64,000 nt of DNA from Dillenia suffruticosa (taxonomy: Eukaryota > Streptophyta > Magnoliopsida > Dilleniales > Dilleniaceae). A program made the position numbers and the translations under genes. The number at the start of each line of letters is the position of its first letter. Positions within the stretch are counted from its first letter, which is position 1. The notes under the pieces are model-generated. The model had not been told where the DNA came from and did not search any database. It was given only the letters and a program-made list of their open reading frames with translations. The DNA is taken from assembly GCA_033439265.1 (NCBI GenBank), contig JAVTVX010000010.1, positions 3,844,001-3,908,000 of the forward strand, written 5' to 3'. Positions 22,773-35,587 of this stretch are shown here, in pieces.

Positions 22773-24067
22773 GGAAACGTGGTTTTGTTCGATGATTTTA
22801 TTTTATTTTTCGATAATAATAATTAAAATTTTATTCTAATAAATGGAAACGGTTATATAAATTCTTTTACGATATAATATTTCATTTCATATCGTGACAT
22901 ATTGTAATCGGATCCAACAATGCGTACTTATAGAATATTAATATAATGTAAAGAAATTATATATAAATTTTTATCTTAATTTTATGTCGGTCGAATATCT
23001 AATACAATCCTTTAATTTTTGTACACAATTATCAATATTTTTTTTTAAGGAAATTAACATGTTTTTGGGTCAACAAAAAGGGCCTATTTTGATTAGCTCA
23101 CGTGTCTTTATTTTCATCCATCAATAATCTTCTTCTTCTTTTGTAGTTTTGAATCACAATAGGGAGCGACAATTTTAGAAGGTTTTATTGTTTATTATTG
23201 TTATTTTTTCTTAATTTATGATTTTCACTTGTTCAATTAATTGTATTTTTAAGAAATATAATTACAGTGGTCAATTGTTATCTCTATTTTTGTCTGTTTT
23301 AAATTAATTATAATTTTTATTTTCTAAATCTTATTCATTACTTTTCTAAAAATAATATAAAATAATCAACAAACAAAACATATGCACATTACAAAATTTT
23401 TAAATTTTAATAAAATTTACAAATTTTCTAGGAAGATTTTGAAAAATTCAATATTTTGTCAAATGTTCATAAACTATTAAAAAATATTTAACAAAAGAAA
23501 TTATAAAATATTATAAATTGTGAAATTTTGTCAAAAAAAATTTGTGAAAAATATATAGGAATGCCTACAAATGCAGAGAGAGAGAGAGAGAGAGGGAGAG
23601 GGAGAGGAGAATAAGTTGCATTTAATTTTTTCTTTAAAAAAGAATAATTCAGAACCTTTAGAATAAAATGTCCTCCATTTTAATATGTAATGTAGATAAT
23701 TTTTTTTAAATCGGATCGATTTATTTATCGTTAATAAACTAAACATTAATTAATACGAAAAAATGAGGAGATAAAAATATATGATAAATTCTCTTTTGTA
23801 ATAAAAAATAGAAATTACAAAAAAATAAATATTATTTATCTTTCTTAACAAAACAAAAATGTTGTACTTTTGAAAGTTGTGAGAGATTAATATCACAAAA
23901 TCCGAAAAAATAATAGTCCAGACCAGAATTTTTTTTTTCTTTTTTGATATAAACCAGACCAAAAATTAACTTTCTCAATCTCCATCAAAACCGATTTGCC
24001 ATCTCCATCTTCATGGATTCCGGCTGCTTGTTACCTAAATGAACTTCTCCAAGCCTATGTTTCTCCC

Positions 24068-24117
<50 letters not shown>

Positions 24118-25712
24118 TAAATCTTTGTTCAGAACATAAGGAATTTTTTTTTTTTTTTAATTTGCTATTTCTGACTAACTTGACTTCGGATTAAAGGACA
24201 TATCGATAAGGCTATTGGTCTTGGGTTGCTTTGCTGTAATTTTTTATTTGCAAATGACCTATGAACATATAAAAATTAATAATAATTATTGGTTTATAAG
24301 GTGCCCACGTGGGGGCATCTAACCAAAAAATAAAAATTTTGAATTTTTACTTAGGATAATGGGCAGTTAAGTCCCATTATCCCATTCCCTACTTTTCCTC
24401 CCCATTAATTGAATGACTAGCCTACATGCATGAGAAGTGCCCTTCTTCTCGATGGACGAACGGCAACAGCAAGGATTTTTGGAGAGAAAAACAGTGTGCA
24501 CGTAGAAGTGGTGAGAGGATTTTTCATTGAGAGAAAAATATACCATTTGGAGGGCTTAATAAAATATTTTTGAGAAGGGGCTGAGACGTCGTGATTTTAT
24601 AGTGATAGTCCGTATAACGTGGTTATCATTCCGACTGCGCGATCGATGTTCAAAGTATCATGGTTCCCAAAATCTACGTCCGAGGTACATTTTGTATTTT
24701 TGTCGATTTTTATTATTCCGAAAAATTTTATTGTACTCTCGTTAACGTTTACGTACATTAAATATTCCAACAATAATAAAGATGGAAAACCAAACGGGAA
24801 ACAGAAGGTGAAACGGAACTCTGGGAAATTCCCACAAAAGTAAGTTATTGTTTTACAGTATCAGTGGAAAATTAACCCTGCAGGTAGAAACAATGGCTTC
24901 CAGGGAAATAAATTAATGAAAAGGCAGGTTATTGTCATCAAAAGGGCCACGTTTATGTAATGCCAATAAATCTGATTTTATATCAAACTGCTCTCACTTA
25001 TCCATTGATAACAAAGATTGTCATCACCTCTTTGCAGCTTTCCTATTTCTGAAATATTTTTTATTTCTGAAACAGTTCGACACATTAAATTAATTAATAT
25101 TTAAAATAAATATTCTTATATTTTTTATTTATATATTTTTTCATATTTAATGAATTATTTACTTATTTAATTATAAGTTTTATTTTATAATTAACTATTT
25201 ATATTTAACCATTTTAGATTCTTATTTATTGAAAATAATTATTCTATTATTTTAATAAAATAATTTATATTTACATAAAATGCATAATTGTACATTTCTG
25301 TACGTTTTTGTTTTAATATATATTATAAATTATCATTTTCTTGTTCCATTTCGTATTTGATGTTTCATTTTCATGGAAGTTACATCATCATAGGAAAACA
25401 AATTAAAATATAAAATTCTTTCACGTAGGAAATGTGTTGCCTGGTAGTAAAGGATTAATTAAAAAGGACTTTTAGATATTTAGTGGGTAATCCAATGACA
25501 ATTCTATGAGAAATATAAATGGTGACACTGCTTTAAAGGAGACGTTCAAGTTCAAAGCCGCCATGACTGACCGCCGAACCCCCGCCACTTGCCTTCCTTG
25601 GACTTTTTCTCCAAGTCAATCCTTTGCCCTTTTCCTCATATTTAACCCCCTCTCTCTTTACTCTTCTCTTCCATTCATCCCTTCTCCAAGTCTCTATCTC
25701 TCTCTCTCTCTC
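22771..25712. other. Intergenic DNA upstream of the PADRE gene
   Basis: AT-rich, with a (GA)n tract near 23575-23610 and a compound (CT)n(AT)n microsatellite at 24072-24116. A less AT-rich part (24440-24900) contains a short open frame (24619-24843) that I cannot assign. The final 150 bases contain a TATTTAA-type TATA candidate near 25640 and a CT-rich leader directly before the PADRE ATG. Confidence 0.4.
24072..24116. repeat. Compound (CT)n(AT)n microsatellite
   Basis: About 13-14 CT units pass directly into about 9 AT units. Confidence 0.9.
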
Positions 25713-26315
25713 ATGGGAAATGCAGTTTCACCATGCTTTGGACCTAACCCTAAGGCATTCATAAAGCTAGTGTTTTGGGATGGAACCACAAAGTACCTAG
25801 CCGGGAGGCGAATAGCCGGCGAGATCATGTTTGAGTTTCCGGATCGCCTAGTATGCCATGCAGACTCCTTCTTCATCGGTCAAAGGATACCGGCCCTATC
25901 CATCGATGATCAACTATGCGCCGGTCAAACGTACTTTATTCTTCCGATTGATAGCTTTGCATGCAATATCCTCTCGGTCTCTTCTCTCGCAGCCCTAAGC
26001 ACAAGCCCTAAACCACGCCCCATCAATTTCAGCGATTGCCCTTTCGAGTACATAAAGAGCCCAAATGGGAGACTGTTGATAAAAGTGGTGCCAGAATTCA
26101 TAACAAAGCTCATCACAAATAGTGACAAAACTGCCTGCGATGGCAATAGTTTTCTTTGTAGTACTCCGGAATTGAAGAAGCATTATGAACAATTAGTGGG
26201 GTCTAGAGAACATCTGTGGTCTCCCAAGCTTGAGACGATTTCGGAGCACAAGATTAGGTTTTCACCCTGCAGGTTTATTGGGTGGGAGTGGAGAGGAAAA
26301 GAACATGATGGGTGA
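25713..26315 (+). CDS. PADRE / DUF4228 domain protein
   Basis: A single-exon frame of 200 residues beginning MGNAVSPCFG. This N-terminus fits N-myristoylation at Gly2 (with Ser6) and possible S-acylation at Cys8, so membrane association is likely. The domain core follows: FIKLVFWDGTTKYLAGR, then IMFEFPDRLVCHADSFFIG, then ALSIDDQLCAGQTYFILPI near residues 17-83. After it comes a variable stretch, and a conserved tail ends ELKKHYEQLV..W.PKLETISE..IRFSPCRFIGWEWRG. This is the DUF4228/PADRE family, plant proteins induced by pathogens and abiotic stress; the biochemical activity is not known. The frame is open 69 codons upstream to an ATG at 25506, but that part is CT-repeat-like and MGN is the family start, so 25713 is preferred. 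No intron is apparent. Confidence 0.93.
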   Translation: MGNAVSPCFGPNPKAFIKLVFWDGTTKYLAGRRIAGEIMFEFPDRLVCHADSFFIGQRIPALSIDDQLCAGQTYFILPIDSFACNILSVSSLAALSTSPKPRPINFSDCPFEYIKSPNGRLLIKVVPEFITKLITNSDKTACDGNSFLCSTPELKKHYEQLVGSREHLWSPKLETISEHKIRFSPCRFIGWEWRGKEHDG

Positions 26316-26340
26316 TTTTTTTTTTTTTTTTTTTTTTTTT
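26316..26340. repeat. Poly(T) run directly after the PADRE stop codon
   Basis: Twenty-five T residues begin immediately after the TGA. If transcribed they form a U-run at the start of the 3' untranslated region. Confidence 0.95.
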
Positions 26341-28550
26341 GCCTTTTCTCTTTTAGGATAAGCTCTTCAGTCTTCACTAATGGATGGAAGCAATTACGCA
26401 TAAATGATGATAGATGATAATGATGAATAGTAATACTGTTTCTTTATTGTTAGCTTACATTTTCTGCTTTTGGTGTAAATTAAATATAAGTTCATGTAAA
26501 GTGCATAACTATAGATGCGATATTTCATGTATGATTGGTGTCTATAATCGTTGGAGACACATGACAGTAGTCACTTTGGCATTTCATCCTTCTCTCTTTG
26601 TGTGTGCGCAAATTAGAATAAAGGGTTTTATCTTTTAATGATTATCAGACACTTATTTTTTTTGATAGTCTGCAATCTGTGTTATTTAAAGATCCAAGTC
26701 CCTCCAATTTCAAGCGAAAAATATCAAAGTCAAACTCTACAAGGTGTTTCAGACTTCGAACAAGTCCTCTAGAAGACAGTTGAAGGTAGACGGTCGAAGT
26801 GGATGTGAATTTTATGTACAAGGAAGTTGAAGTTCTCTTTTGAATCTCTCCAAGGCTCTAAATCGTTGTAAGTGATTAAAAAGTGTGAGAAAAGTTCTTT
26901 ATGGTTCAAAAACTCCGGATTAGGAGTTGTGTTTTGAAACTGAGTGTGGATCAGAATGAGCTAATTAATGACGAAAGGAAAAATTTAGGTTTCATCCGTT
27001 TATGCCGGACCCCTTATCCTAACTAGATGTAGTCCTCATCTTTGTATTATCTTTTTTTTTTTTCCTTATTATACAAGAATTTGAATATAAGATCATCAGA
27101 GTGGGGGAGAAAATTTGCACTACTAAACTGTCCCCTTAGGATATCTTTGGATTATCTGGAGTCGAGGATATCCCCCAACCCACCAAAATTCAGAAATCAA
27201 ATTTTCAAAGATTAAAAATTGATTTCACTGACTATATTCTGACTCATACCCACATAAACAACCAAGTCTTGAGCTTGCCCAATTTAGGTATTTTTCAAAA
27301 TATTACAGCCAATTCGACATACTCTGAGTATTAGTAGTCATGGAATTGGTGATCATTGTGTCGGACTATCCAGCAGCTACAAATCAGTCTACTCTTTCAT
27401 TCTATAGAGAATGATGGCCATTTGGATAAGAATTTAACAACTACTGATATCGTGGGTCAATACCTAATTTAGAGTGGTAAAATGTCCTTACTTTTGAACC
27501 ACAAGCTATAAAAAATTAGATATCATATTAATTACTATTATTAGCAACTTATCATTTCAATTGAAAATGATTCTAAAGAGATTTCCGTGAGAGCTTGGGC
27601 CAACACTTGTAAGCCTTCTTGTAATCGAAATTTCAAGCAAGGGGTGTAGGCTGGTAATGATTCTCCACCCTATTTAGGAGCTATGATTTGGAGTCAAACC
27701 TCGAGTGGGATTCTAAGGGAATAATATAAACACATCTTGTTTATTATTTGATTGTTTTTTTTATTTTTGGTAATCTTTGCAGATTGTCTTGGTAATCAAA
27801 AGCATGATTTTACTGATCAACATTTGCAGATTTTTTGGTAATCAACATTTGCAGATTTTTCTTGTTTATTTGATTGTGCTGATCAAGAGCATGTTAAAAA
27901 CTAAGTACTCTTTCTCTCTTTCTCTGTGTGTGTGTGTGTGTACATGTATATGTATACATTCATAGAATGAGGAATATTGGCCGCCAAAGTTTCAATCTTT
28001 GGAACCTAAATGACCCTTTTACAAGGTAATAAGGGATTTCATAGAGATAAGATTTTCCTTTTTTTTTTAACTTATATTCAAAAACCCAACTAATTTGTTT
28101 CGAGTAATTAGGAGATCTAATCAAGGGACTAGCCACCTATTTTTTTATTTCCAAGAATTAAATTTAAGATTTTTGTTAAGAATGTATAATTCTCTGCTAT
28201 TAAATCTACAGGATATTGGTATAGAGATTAAGATTATCAACATCAAGTAAGCACTTGAATGTTGTTAGGGTTAAGCATTTTCCTCTAGAGTTTGATGAAA
28301 CACTAACAAGAAAGGAGGAGGCCGAGGCCCCCTAGTGAGTAGTTAAAATTCACAAGTTGGAAAGGGAGTTAAATTGTTGGAGGTACAACATTTGCATAAC
28401 TAACAAGTGAAGAAATGTCAAGGAGTGTGTTGATGTCATTATCTAACAAACTCCATCTAAACAACTGATTACCATGGAGACGGTAATTGTTCGTCCTGAT
28501 GGCTATGCCCTGAGGTAGGCCATTGCCACGAGCGGATCGACCCTCCTTGT
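26341..28550. other. Intergenic, no gene recognised
   Basis: Mixed unique-looking DNA. It holds a short (GT)n run near 27925-27941 and a small direct repeat, ATCAACATTTGCAGATTTTT, twice near 27818-27860. Short frames show no known family. Confidence 0.35.
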
Positions 28551-28804
28551 TCAAAGCCGAATCCTAGGGCCAAGGGCCGAGTTGGTGAAAGTTTTCATCT
28601 CCGATCTAACTTGATTTTCAAAGAGTTTTAGGTCGAGACTCTTTTTTTTTTGTTACACTGAGATTCGAACCGTGGATTCAAAGCCGAATCCTAGGGCCAA
28701 TGGTTGAGTTGGTGATAGTTTTCATCTCCCATCTAACTTCATTTTCAAAGAGTTTTAGGTCAAGGCTCTCCTTTTTTGGTTACACTAAGATTCAAATCCC
28801 AAAT
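28551..28804 (-). repeat. 127-bp tandem duplication with a tRNA-like B box
   Basis: Two copies start TCAAAGCCGAATCCTAGGGC at 28551 and 28678. Each contains GAGTTGGTGA.AGTTTTCATC and TTTTAGGTC.AG.CTCT and ends in a poly(T) plus GTTACACT.AGATTC.AA. On the minus strand the last part reads as a B-box-like GGTTCGAATCTCAG followed by an A-rich run, so this may be a tandemly duplicated, head-truncated SINE or retroposon piece. Confidence 0.6.
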
Positions 28805-28874
28805 CATAGGTTGGAAGAAGGGCTGTCTTTGGGGACTTAGGTCAAGGCTCTCCTGCCAAGCTTCCTACTAGTCT

Positions 28875-29090
28875 TCTTTTTCTTTTTTTGGTCAATAGGA
28901 CACTTCTTGACTGTTTGGTGTTCGAAATTTCATTCCGATTAATCCGGACCGACTCGTCTAAGGTCTTCCTTCAGAGGATATGGGTCTTCCCAACGTAATT
29001 GCTCAATATCCAAGTCGTGAATTGAATTCATGATCTTATTTAACGGATCAAGTGATCTATCCACTCGACCAACTGTCCGTGGATAGCTTC
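28875..29090 (-). mobile_element. tRNA-derived SINE (Au-SINE-like), minus strand
   Basis: Read on the minus strand, the head at about 29090 has a TTGGTCGAGTGG A-box-like word and a GTGAATTGAATTCAC segment where the B box would lie. A body follows containing GGGAAGACCCATATCCTC, GTCGGTCCGGATTAATCGG and TTTCGAACACC, then an A-rich tail (T-rich on plus near 28875-28890). The same body order occurs in the copies near 29.2, 40.4, 43.4, 57.2 and 61.9 kb. Confidence 0.6.
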
Positions 29091-29129
29091 TTACTAGTCT
29101 TGCAGGTCATTTTGTATCCTTTCTTATTT

Positions 29130-29332
29130 TTTTATTTTTTTAGTACCATGACTAGACTATCAACCCAATATCCGATCCTTTATCCCGACTAATTTGGGTC
29201 GATCGCTTGTAAGGCCCAATTGAGGGGGTAGATCTCCCAGCGTTGATTTTTTCGTTTTCATGGGAGATCGAACTCCAAATCATAGTTAAAGGGCGTCAAT
29301 TCCTTAACCAACTGAGCCATCAGACTATGGTT
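29130..29332 (-). mobile_element. tRNA-derived SINE (Au-SINE-like), minus strand
   Basis: On the minus strand the head has a good A box (TGGCTCAGTTGG near 29317) and a B-box-like GGAGTTCGATCTCC near 29270. The body GGGAGATCTACC, AAATTAGTCGGGATAAAGG and GGATATTGGGTTG follows, with an A-rich tail at about 29130-29145. This is the clearest member of the family here. Confidence 0.72.
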
Positions 29333-32298
29333 TTTGTATCCCTTATTTCTACATTAAGGGCTGGTGCACCCGTTAGGGGGCCTGCTTTTGGATCCATTGG
29401 GCCTCCAGAGCGTAATTTGTGCCATTAAAAGAAAACAAAATCATTAACATAGATTTATGAAGATTGAAGATTGTATGGAAGTATTATCGTGAATATATTG
29501 CCCCCCCCCCCCCGGGCCACGAATGTGCTATTTAAAAAATTCCTCTTCCAAAGAAGAAAAATGAAAAAAAAAAAAAAGAATTCAGAAAGTATGCTGATTT
29601 AACTTCAACATTTTTGGACATTTGAATTTTGATGAAATAATAATTCAAATTTGATTTTAGAATCTCCCTCCCAAGAATAACAAAGTCAACAAGAGTATAC
29701 TTACAAATCTTATTGCCATATCTCAGAATTGAAATTTAACATTCTTTTCTTTTACTTCACTCACGAGCAATTTAATAAGCTAAACCGTGTCGCGAATGTT
29801 ACACACTGAGGCTCTAAATCTCCCCCACACAACCCATCATTAGCCAAATTCATTAGGTGCTCCCTTATTACCCGGTGGCCTTCAAACTTGCTTCCTCGAA
29901 GAAAGCTACAAGATGCACTCATCATAGACTATGCCTCATAGTAGGATTATCATAATAGTTTACCCTTCTGCTATTTGTCATTTCTTTTTTTTTTATACAA
30001 GGAAATACAATCAAATGAAATCGAACAAAGAAAAAGAAGGATAAAAATAGGAAGACTCTACTGTTCGAACTGTCGAGAGACTCTTATATTTGTCATTTCT
30101 TCACCCGACGGGGTTCACAACTAGGCCTAAAGGGCCTGACAACTAGCCCAAAAGGCTAGAGCAGTTAATTCAAGAAGGCCCATTTAAATTTTTCATAATA
30201 AAAAAGTGTGGAATGCCTGAGGAGGACAGTACACAGAGCACAGGGGTGCAGAGAAGAGACGAATGTGATCGGACTGGAGCTAGCCGTAAACTCAAGGCTT
30301 TTTGCAGAATTTTTATTTAAATCTTTTTGAGAATGAGAATATTCAGCCATTCAAATTACATCACTCTCCTTTTTACCACTCTTATGCTTTCGTTCATTCA
30401 AGCACGCATACTGCAGTTTGGGAAAGGTCGGCTGAACCATAGTTCATTCTATTTAAAATAATATTATTTTTAATGATGGAACTAATAAGAAATATAAAAT
30501 TTTATAAAAAAAAAATAATTCTTTAATAAAATATATTTAAATTATTATTTCATAGATTACTTTTCCAATTGAAATTTATATTTAATTCCAATTTCAACAT
30601 AGCTAATCTTTTAACTTTTTTTTTTTTTTAATGAGGCCGTTAACTTTGATTTAATCTTACAATTAACCATGATAGCTCATAATTTTCTTACGACATATCC
30701 TAAAATTCAAAACAAGAAGTTTTGAGCCGCGGTTGTCGACATTGCGATCATGGTCTAAGCTCCTGTTTTTTCATAGGTTTTACGTTATTTGACGTATTGT
30801 CGACAACGCATCGTCCCATGTCCATCTCAAAATTTTATAGTTTCTTTTTTGTCTTTGGTTTATAACATTTTTTTATATGACAGAGTTCAATTATGATTAT
30901 AATCGAAACCAATCGAGCCAAATATTCAAAATATTAAATTCAATTGGTCATAAAACTCCAAAATCAAGTCTCAGTCAAACTCGAATCAAGCTTATGTTTT
31001 GATCTTGAACTCTAATTTAAACAACCAAATCTATACTTAGATTCGGTTCATGTAACCGAACTCCAACCGAAACTTGAGTTTGAATTTAATATTACAAAAA
31101 TAACATATGAATATATATTTTAAAATTTATATAAATATATTTATTTATTTTATTTTATTGAATTAACAAACTTTCGAACCAAATAACAAAAATCTCAAAC
31201 ACATTTATCAAAAGATTTCAAATTGTTAAGTTAAAATTCAACGATGAAATCGAGTAAAACTCAGATACTCAGTTCAAATCTCTCGTTTACACCTTTAACT
31301 CCCAACATTTCATGTCTTATATCCTTACCAACCGAATTTACAATAAAATGGAACCACCAACAAAAAGAAAGAAAAAATAAAAATGCAAACCCTAATTTGA
31401 AGAAAATACATGTTTGGATGATTTATAATGAAATGAATCTCGAATTCAAGATTTGAGAATAAAATAAAAAATTGAGAAAATTAATCTCAGATCTTATAAC
31501 ATTCGACTAAGTGAAAAAAAAAAAAAAATTGGGTGGTGAGAACGCAAGTGATTGGCATTTGAAACAGAAAGGTCATTTTGGTGGTGCCAGTCTTATGCTT
31601 ATGCATCTTTCATCATGTTCATGTCGGTCGCCCTCCCCCTCTCACCCAATCAGTCCTTCAAATACCCTTTTTCCTTTGTCTTTTGTAAGCAATCCATCGA
31701 ATACTTATTTAAAGGAAAAAATGTATATATAAAAATTAAATTTTTATTTAAAAAGAAATTTAAATTATTATATATCAATAATTATTTTTATATAAAAAAT
31801 TATTTAATCCCAATTAATACTAATTCTAATTTTAAATTACTTATCATTTTTAAGTGAGTCTATTAATATGATTTATCAATTTTTATAAACCTTTAGTTGG
31901 TTTTTTATATTTTTTAAATAAAATTTTAAATTTAAATCAAGAAATACAAAGAGATTTATCTATTAAAAATATAATTGGACCGAAATCAATCATATTTAAA
32001 AAGAGCAAAAAAAATTACCCAGGGGGAAATATGACTCATCAATTTTTCTTTCGTTTTGCTTAGTGGCGGGGGTGATATAAGATTCAAATCCAGAGTTTCA
32101 ATTGCAGACAAAATTTTAATTTATTTTTTGAGTTAAAATATTAATTCCCATCAATTTTTCTAGTAATTCAATATTTAATTTATTTAAAATAAAAAAGTTA
32201 GGAGATCGATGCGACGGGATCGGAAGAACATTTGGGTCTGATTTTGATTTTTGGTTATTGGGAAGGGAACAGCACGATTATCCATAAAAACAAATCAA
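29333..32298. other. Intergenic DNA
   Basis: No gene recognised. It includes a 13-base C run at 29501-29513, several poly(A)/(T) runs, and AT-rich stretches. Confidence 0.35.
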
Positions 32299-32345
32299 TA
32301 ATAATAATAATAATAATAATAATAATCATAATCATAATAATAATA
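32299..32345. repeat. (ATA)n microsatellite, interrupted
   Basis: Trinucleotide AAT/ATA units with ATC interruptions. Confidence 0.85.
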
Positions 32346-32520
32346 GTGGAAACTGGATGGAATGGGTGAGTTGTGTTGTAACCCAACTAAAAGGAAAGTG
32401 ACTCTCGAGACAGAAAATGGGAAGGAGAGATGAATGGGGTGATGATGATGAGGTGTAGAGACAATCGTCATGGTCGGTGATTATTTATTATATAAATAAA
32501 TAAAGAGTGAGATCTCTTTC

Positions 32521-32522
32521 CT

Positions 32523-32558
<36 letters not shown>

Positions 32559-32563
32559 TCAAC

Positions 32564-32601
<38 letters not shown>
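32521..32601. repeat. (TTTC)n and (CT)n microsatellites
   Basis: About nine TTTC units (32521-32560) are followed after a few bases by an uninterrupted CT run (32567-32601). A (GA)n run lies at 32757-32782. The stretch 32400-32950 is GC-richer than its surroundings and could be a promoter or leader, but no coding region follows it. Confidence 0.85.
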
Positions 32602-32605
<4 letters not shown>

Positions 32606-32757
32606 TGTCTTCACAGAAGAAGCTGTCTGTAAGGCGGGCAGGCAGGCACGGTGCTCAAAGTCCTTTATAAAGCAAGAAAGGTTGGGATGAGAGAGAGAGA
32701 AGAAGAGAGAGGGCAAGTAAGGAAGGACCACGGCATCGGGGAACAGCAGCAGCAGAT

Positions 32758-32793
<36 letters not shown>

Positions 32794-33849
32794 AAGAAGG
32801 CTCGGTGCTCGATACCCAAAAAGTTGAGAGGCCGTCATAGAGATTGGAGACAACGCAACCTAAATTTACGGAGGTGGCGTGCTGTCTCTCTATGTCCGTA
32901 CGGATATGTGGGGTCCCCTTCCAATTATTCCCCAATTTCCTTCTTTCTTTCTTTCTTTCTACTTTTCTACATTTCTTCTTTTATTATTTGGTACCAAAGG
33001 ACGATTCAAATATAAATGTTAAAACATTTTACTCGAATCGGTTTATGGATACCCGACCTTAAACTTCCTCAATCTTTTCATTCTAAATCTGATAAAATAA
33101 AATAAAATAAAAAACAAATTTCGCAAAATCATACCATTTAAAAATAGTTTTAATTTCATTTTAAAATTAAAATCATTAATTTAGTTCAGATTCCTAATTT
33201 TAAATTTACAATAAAAATATATTAAAAATTTTGAAACAACCGGTTAAAAAAGCAAGTTACAAAAATATTTTAAAAAAATAAAAATAAAGATATCGAAATA
33301 AAATAAAATCCAATCAAAATTATTTTAAAACTTGTAACCAAAGTGAAATCTATTGATTCTCAAATTGAAATCGTGATCATTATCCTGACCTAAGTAATAT
33401 GCGTAACAATATTTTTAAAATCGAATTAGATCGGATTATTATTTGGAGAATCACTTTATAATCCTGTTCGATTTCATTATTAAAATAAATAAAATCAAAT
33501 TCAGTTAAAATCATTTAAAATCAATCAAGACTGATAAAATCAGTAAATCATTCAAATCTATCCAATCGATTTTTTATCATATAGTATTTTTCATGTGTTT
33601 CTGATAGAATAAATTTATTTTTATGAATACATATAAATTTTATTTTATTTTAAAATATATAATATATAAATTATATATATAATATCATTATGATATCTTC
33701 TTATTCGTAAAATGATATGATCAATTTAATTAATGAATTAATAAATTGATAAGTTGATCGAATTACTTACTAATTCGGTTTTAAAAATATTGTCTAATAT
33801 AATATCAACACTTGAACAATGGAGTAAAGATGAGATTGGTATAGTTAGG
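32602..33849. other. Intergenic DNA after the CT tracts
   Basis: Open frames on both strands at 32564-33062 are driven by CT/GA repeats. From 33060 the DNA is AT-rich and I see nothing. Confidence 0.35.
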
Positions 33850-34156
33850 GCCGGTTCTAAAAAAATTTGTTCGGAATCGGCTCGGCTTGGTGAACCAGGT
33901 CCGCTAAACTAGGTTATGCCCAATCCAATTAAACGGTTTTTCAAAGGAAAAATTTTTAAAAATAAAAAATAAAAAAATCAGCCTTCGGAACAAGGCTGGG
34001 CCAGTTCCTTGCTGGTCTGGTTTAAAAAAACGAACCGGACTGATCCGATTACTGTAGCGGGCCGGAGTTATTGTTGACCTTGTCCAATTTCCGGTTCGAG
34101 TTATAGAGGGACGGCTGGGCAGGTTTCCTGGCTGGTTCGGCCCAGTCCCATCCCTA
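33850..34156. mobile_element. Possible hAT-like MITE or retroposon fragment rich in CCGG/GGCC
   Basis: A GC-richer block with GGGCCGGTTCT at the left, GAACCGGACTGATCCG in the middle and GGCCCAGTCCCATCCCTAC at the right. The right end read inward (GTAGGGATGGGACTGGGCC) resembles the TAGGGATGGCA-type ends of plant hAT MITEs. No clear matching left end or target duplication was found. Confidence 0.35.
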
Positions 34157-34406
34157 CGGTGGAGGGTGGGGGTGTAATTTTCGGCAATTGTAGTAGGTCA
34201 AACAAGGTGAAGTTTTAAAAAAAATAAAAAACAGGCAAAAAAATATTATGAAAAAAATCAGAAAAATTTTGAAAATGGTACTAGTTTTAAATGAAATTAC
34301 AAATTTATCCATAATCATCCATAATCTCTCTTTACTCTCTCTGTCGTCGTTTCTTTTTTCACCTTTTGATCCCAATTGATTAATTTTTTTTATCGACCGT
34401 TTTATT

Positions 34407-34755
34407 TGTTGGGTTAACCTCTTACTTTGACACCAAAATAATAGGGTTAAAAAATATGATAAAGAGGATATTGGGTTTTGGAGAGACTAAACAAACTCTA
34501 TTTTTCATATTTCATCATTTTAAAATGATCCCAAGGATTTATATAGATCATAAGGAAGTCAAAAAGACATATTACATTACTAAATATGAAGTTATTGTGT
34601 CATTTCTCACTACTCACATTCTAAAACCGAAATGACCTTTATTTACATTTTTATTATCATATTCAACCTCATATTTTAATATGAGAGGCCATTCAAATTC
34701 CACACTAAATACATTGTTCCGTTATTTGGGTGACTATTAAGTTCATATATCAACA
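34407..34755 (-). repeat. 3' LTR of the copia element
   Basis: It pairs over its whole length with 38080-38428. It includes TTTATATAGATC, a TATA-like word also present in the other LTR. Confidence 0.9.
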
Positions 34756-34769
34756 CCCCCCTTTGAACT

Positions 34770-35300
34770 TAATTGTCTTCCATCAACCATTCCAAGAAAC
34801 ATCTTGAACTTGTGAAAAAGGTTGGCTGCAAGTAGTTTCGTAAAAATATCAGCAATTTGATATTGTGACATGACATAGAGTAGCTCCACATATTTCTTCT
34901 TCACATGCTCCTGGATGAAGTGATACCGGATGAAAATATGTTAACTCCTTTCGTGATTAACTGGATTTTTGGCCAATACAATTGCTGATTTACTATCAAC
35001 TCAAATTTTTGTTGCTTTGATTTGAGGAAAATTTAACTCATCGAGAAGACTCCTTAGTCAAATTGCATGCATATACAAAATGATGCAGTAACATATTCAG
35101 CTTCACAAGTAAAGAGATTAACAATTTGTTATTTTTTTGAATGCCAAGTGAATGTTGTCTCACCCATATAAAAGACAAATCCAGTTGTACTCTTTTTTTC
35201 ATCCAAATCTCTTCCCTAATCACTATCTGAGAAACCACAGAGTTGAAAATTTTTAGAACGAGAATACACTAGTCCATGAGATATTGTACCTCGAATGTAA
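34770..35300 (-). pseudogene. Copia RNase H region, broken
   Basis: Minus-strand reading gives GFSDSDWGRDLDEKKSTTGF near 35160-35235, the usual opening of copia RNase H (with SDxDW). CEAEYVTAS follows in another frame near 35075-35105, and LEWLMEDN-type sequence runs up to the polypurine tract. Several stops and frame changes interrupt it. This domain would degrade the RNA strand during reverse transcription. Confidence 0.75.
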
Positions 35301-35587
35301 CGAAAAATTCTTTTGGCCGATTTCCAATGTGTTGCTTTGCGCTCTTCCATATACCGACTTATCAATCAAACTCCATAGAGGATATTCGACATTGTACATA
35401 TTAGATATCTTAAGCTTCCAACTAAGCTTTTGTAAAGAGAAACATTCACAATCTTTCCTTCGTCATGCTTTGATAGCCTTACTCCACAATCAACGGGGGT
35501 GCTTATCGGGTTGCAATCTTCCATCTTGAATCTTTTGAGAACATCCGCTGCATAAATTTCTTGTGATACAAAAATTCCTTCCTTTGA

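Noticed and set aside
25506..25712. Longer PADRE protein from the ATG at 25506
   Set aside because: The extra 69 residues are derived from CT-rich leader sequence and the family begins at MGN.
29266..29330. A functional tRNA gene
   Set aside because: A- and B-box words are present but there is no cloverleaf with anticodon arm and acceptor stem; the body and tail make it a SINE.
32564..33062. Overlapping open frames around the CT/GA tracts
   Set aside because: Repeat-driven, no start or splice context, no recognisable protein.
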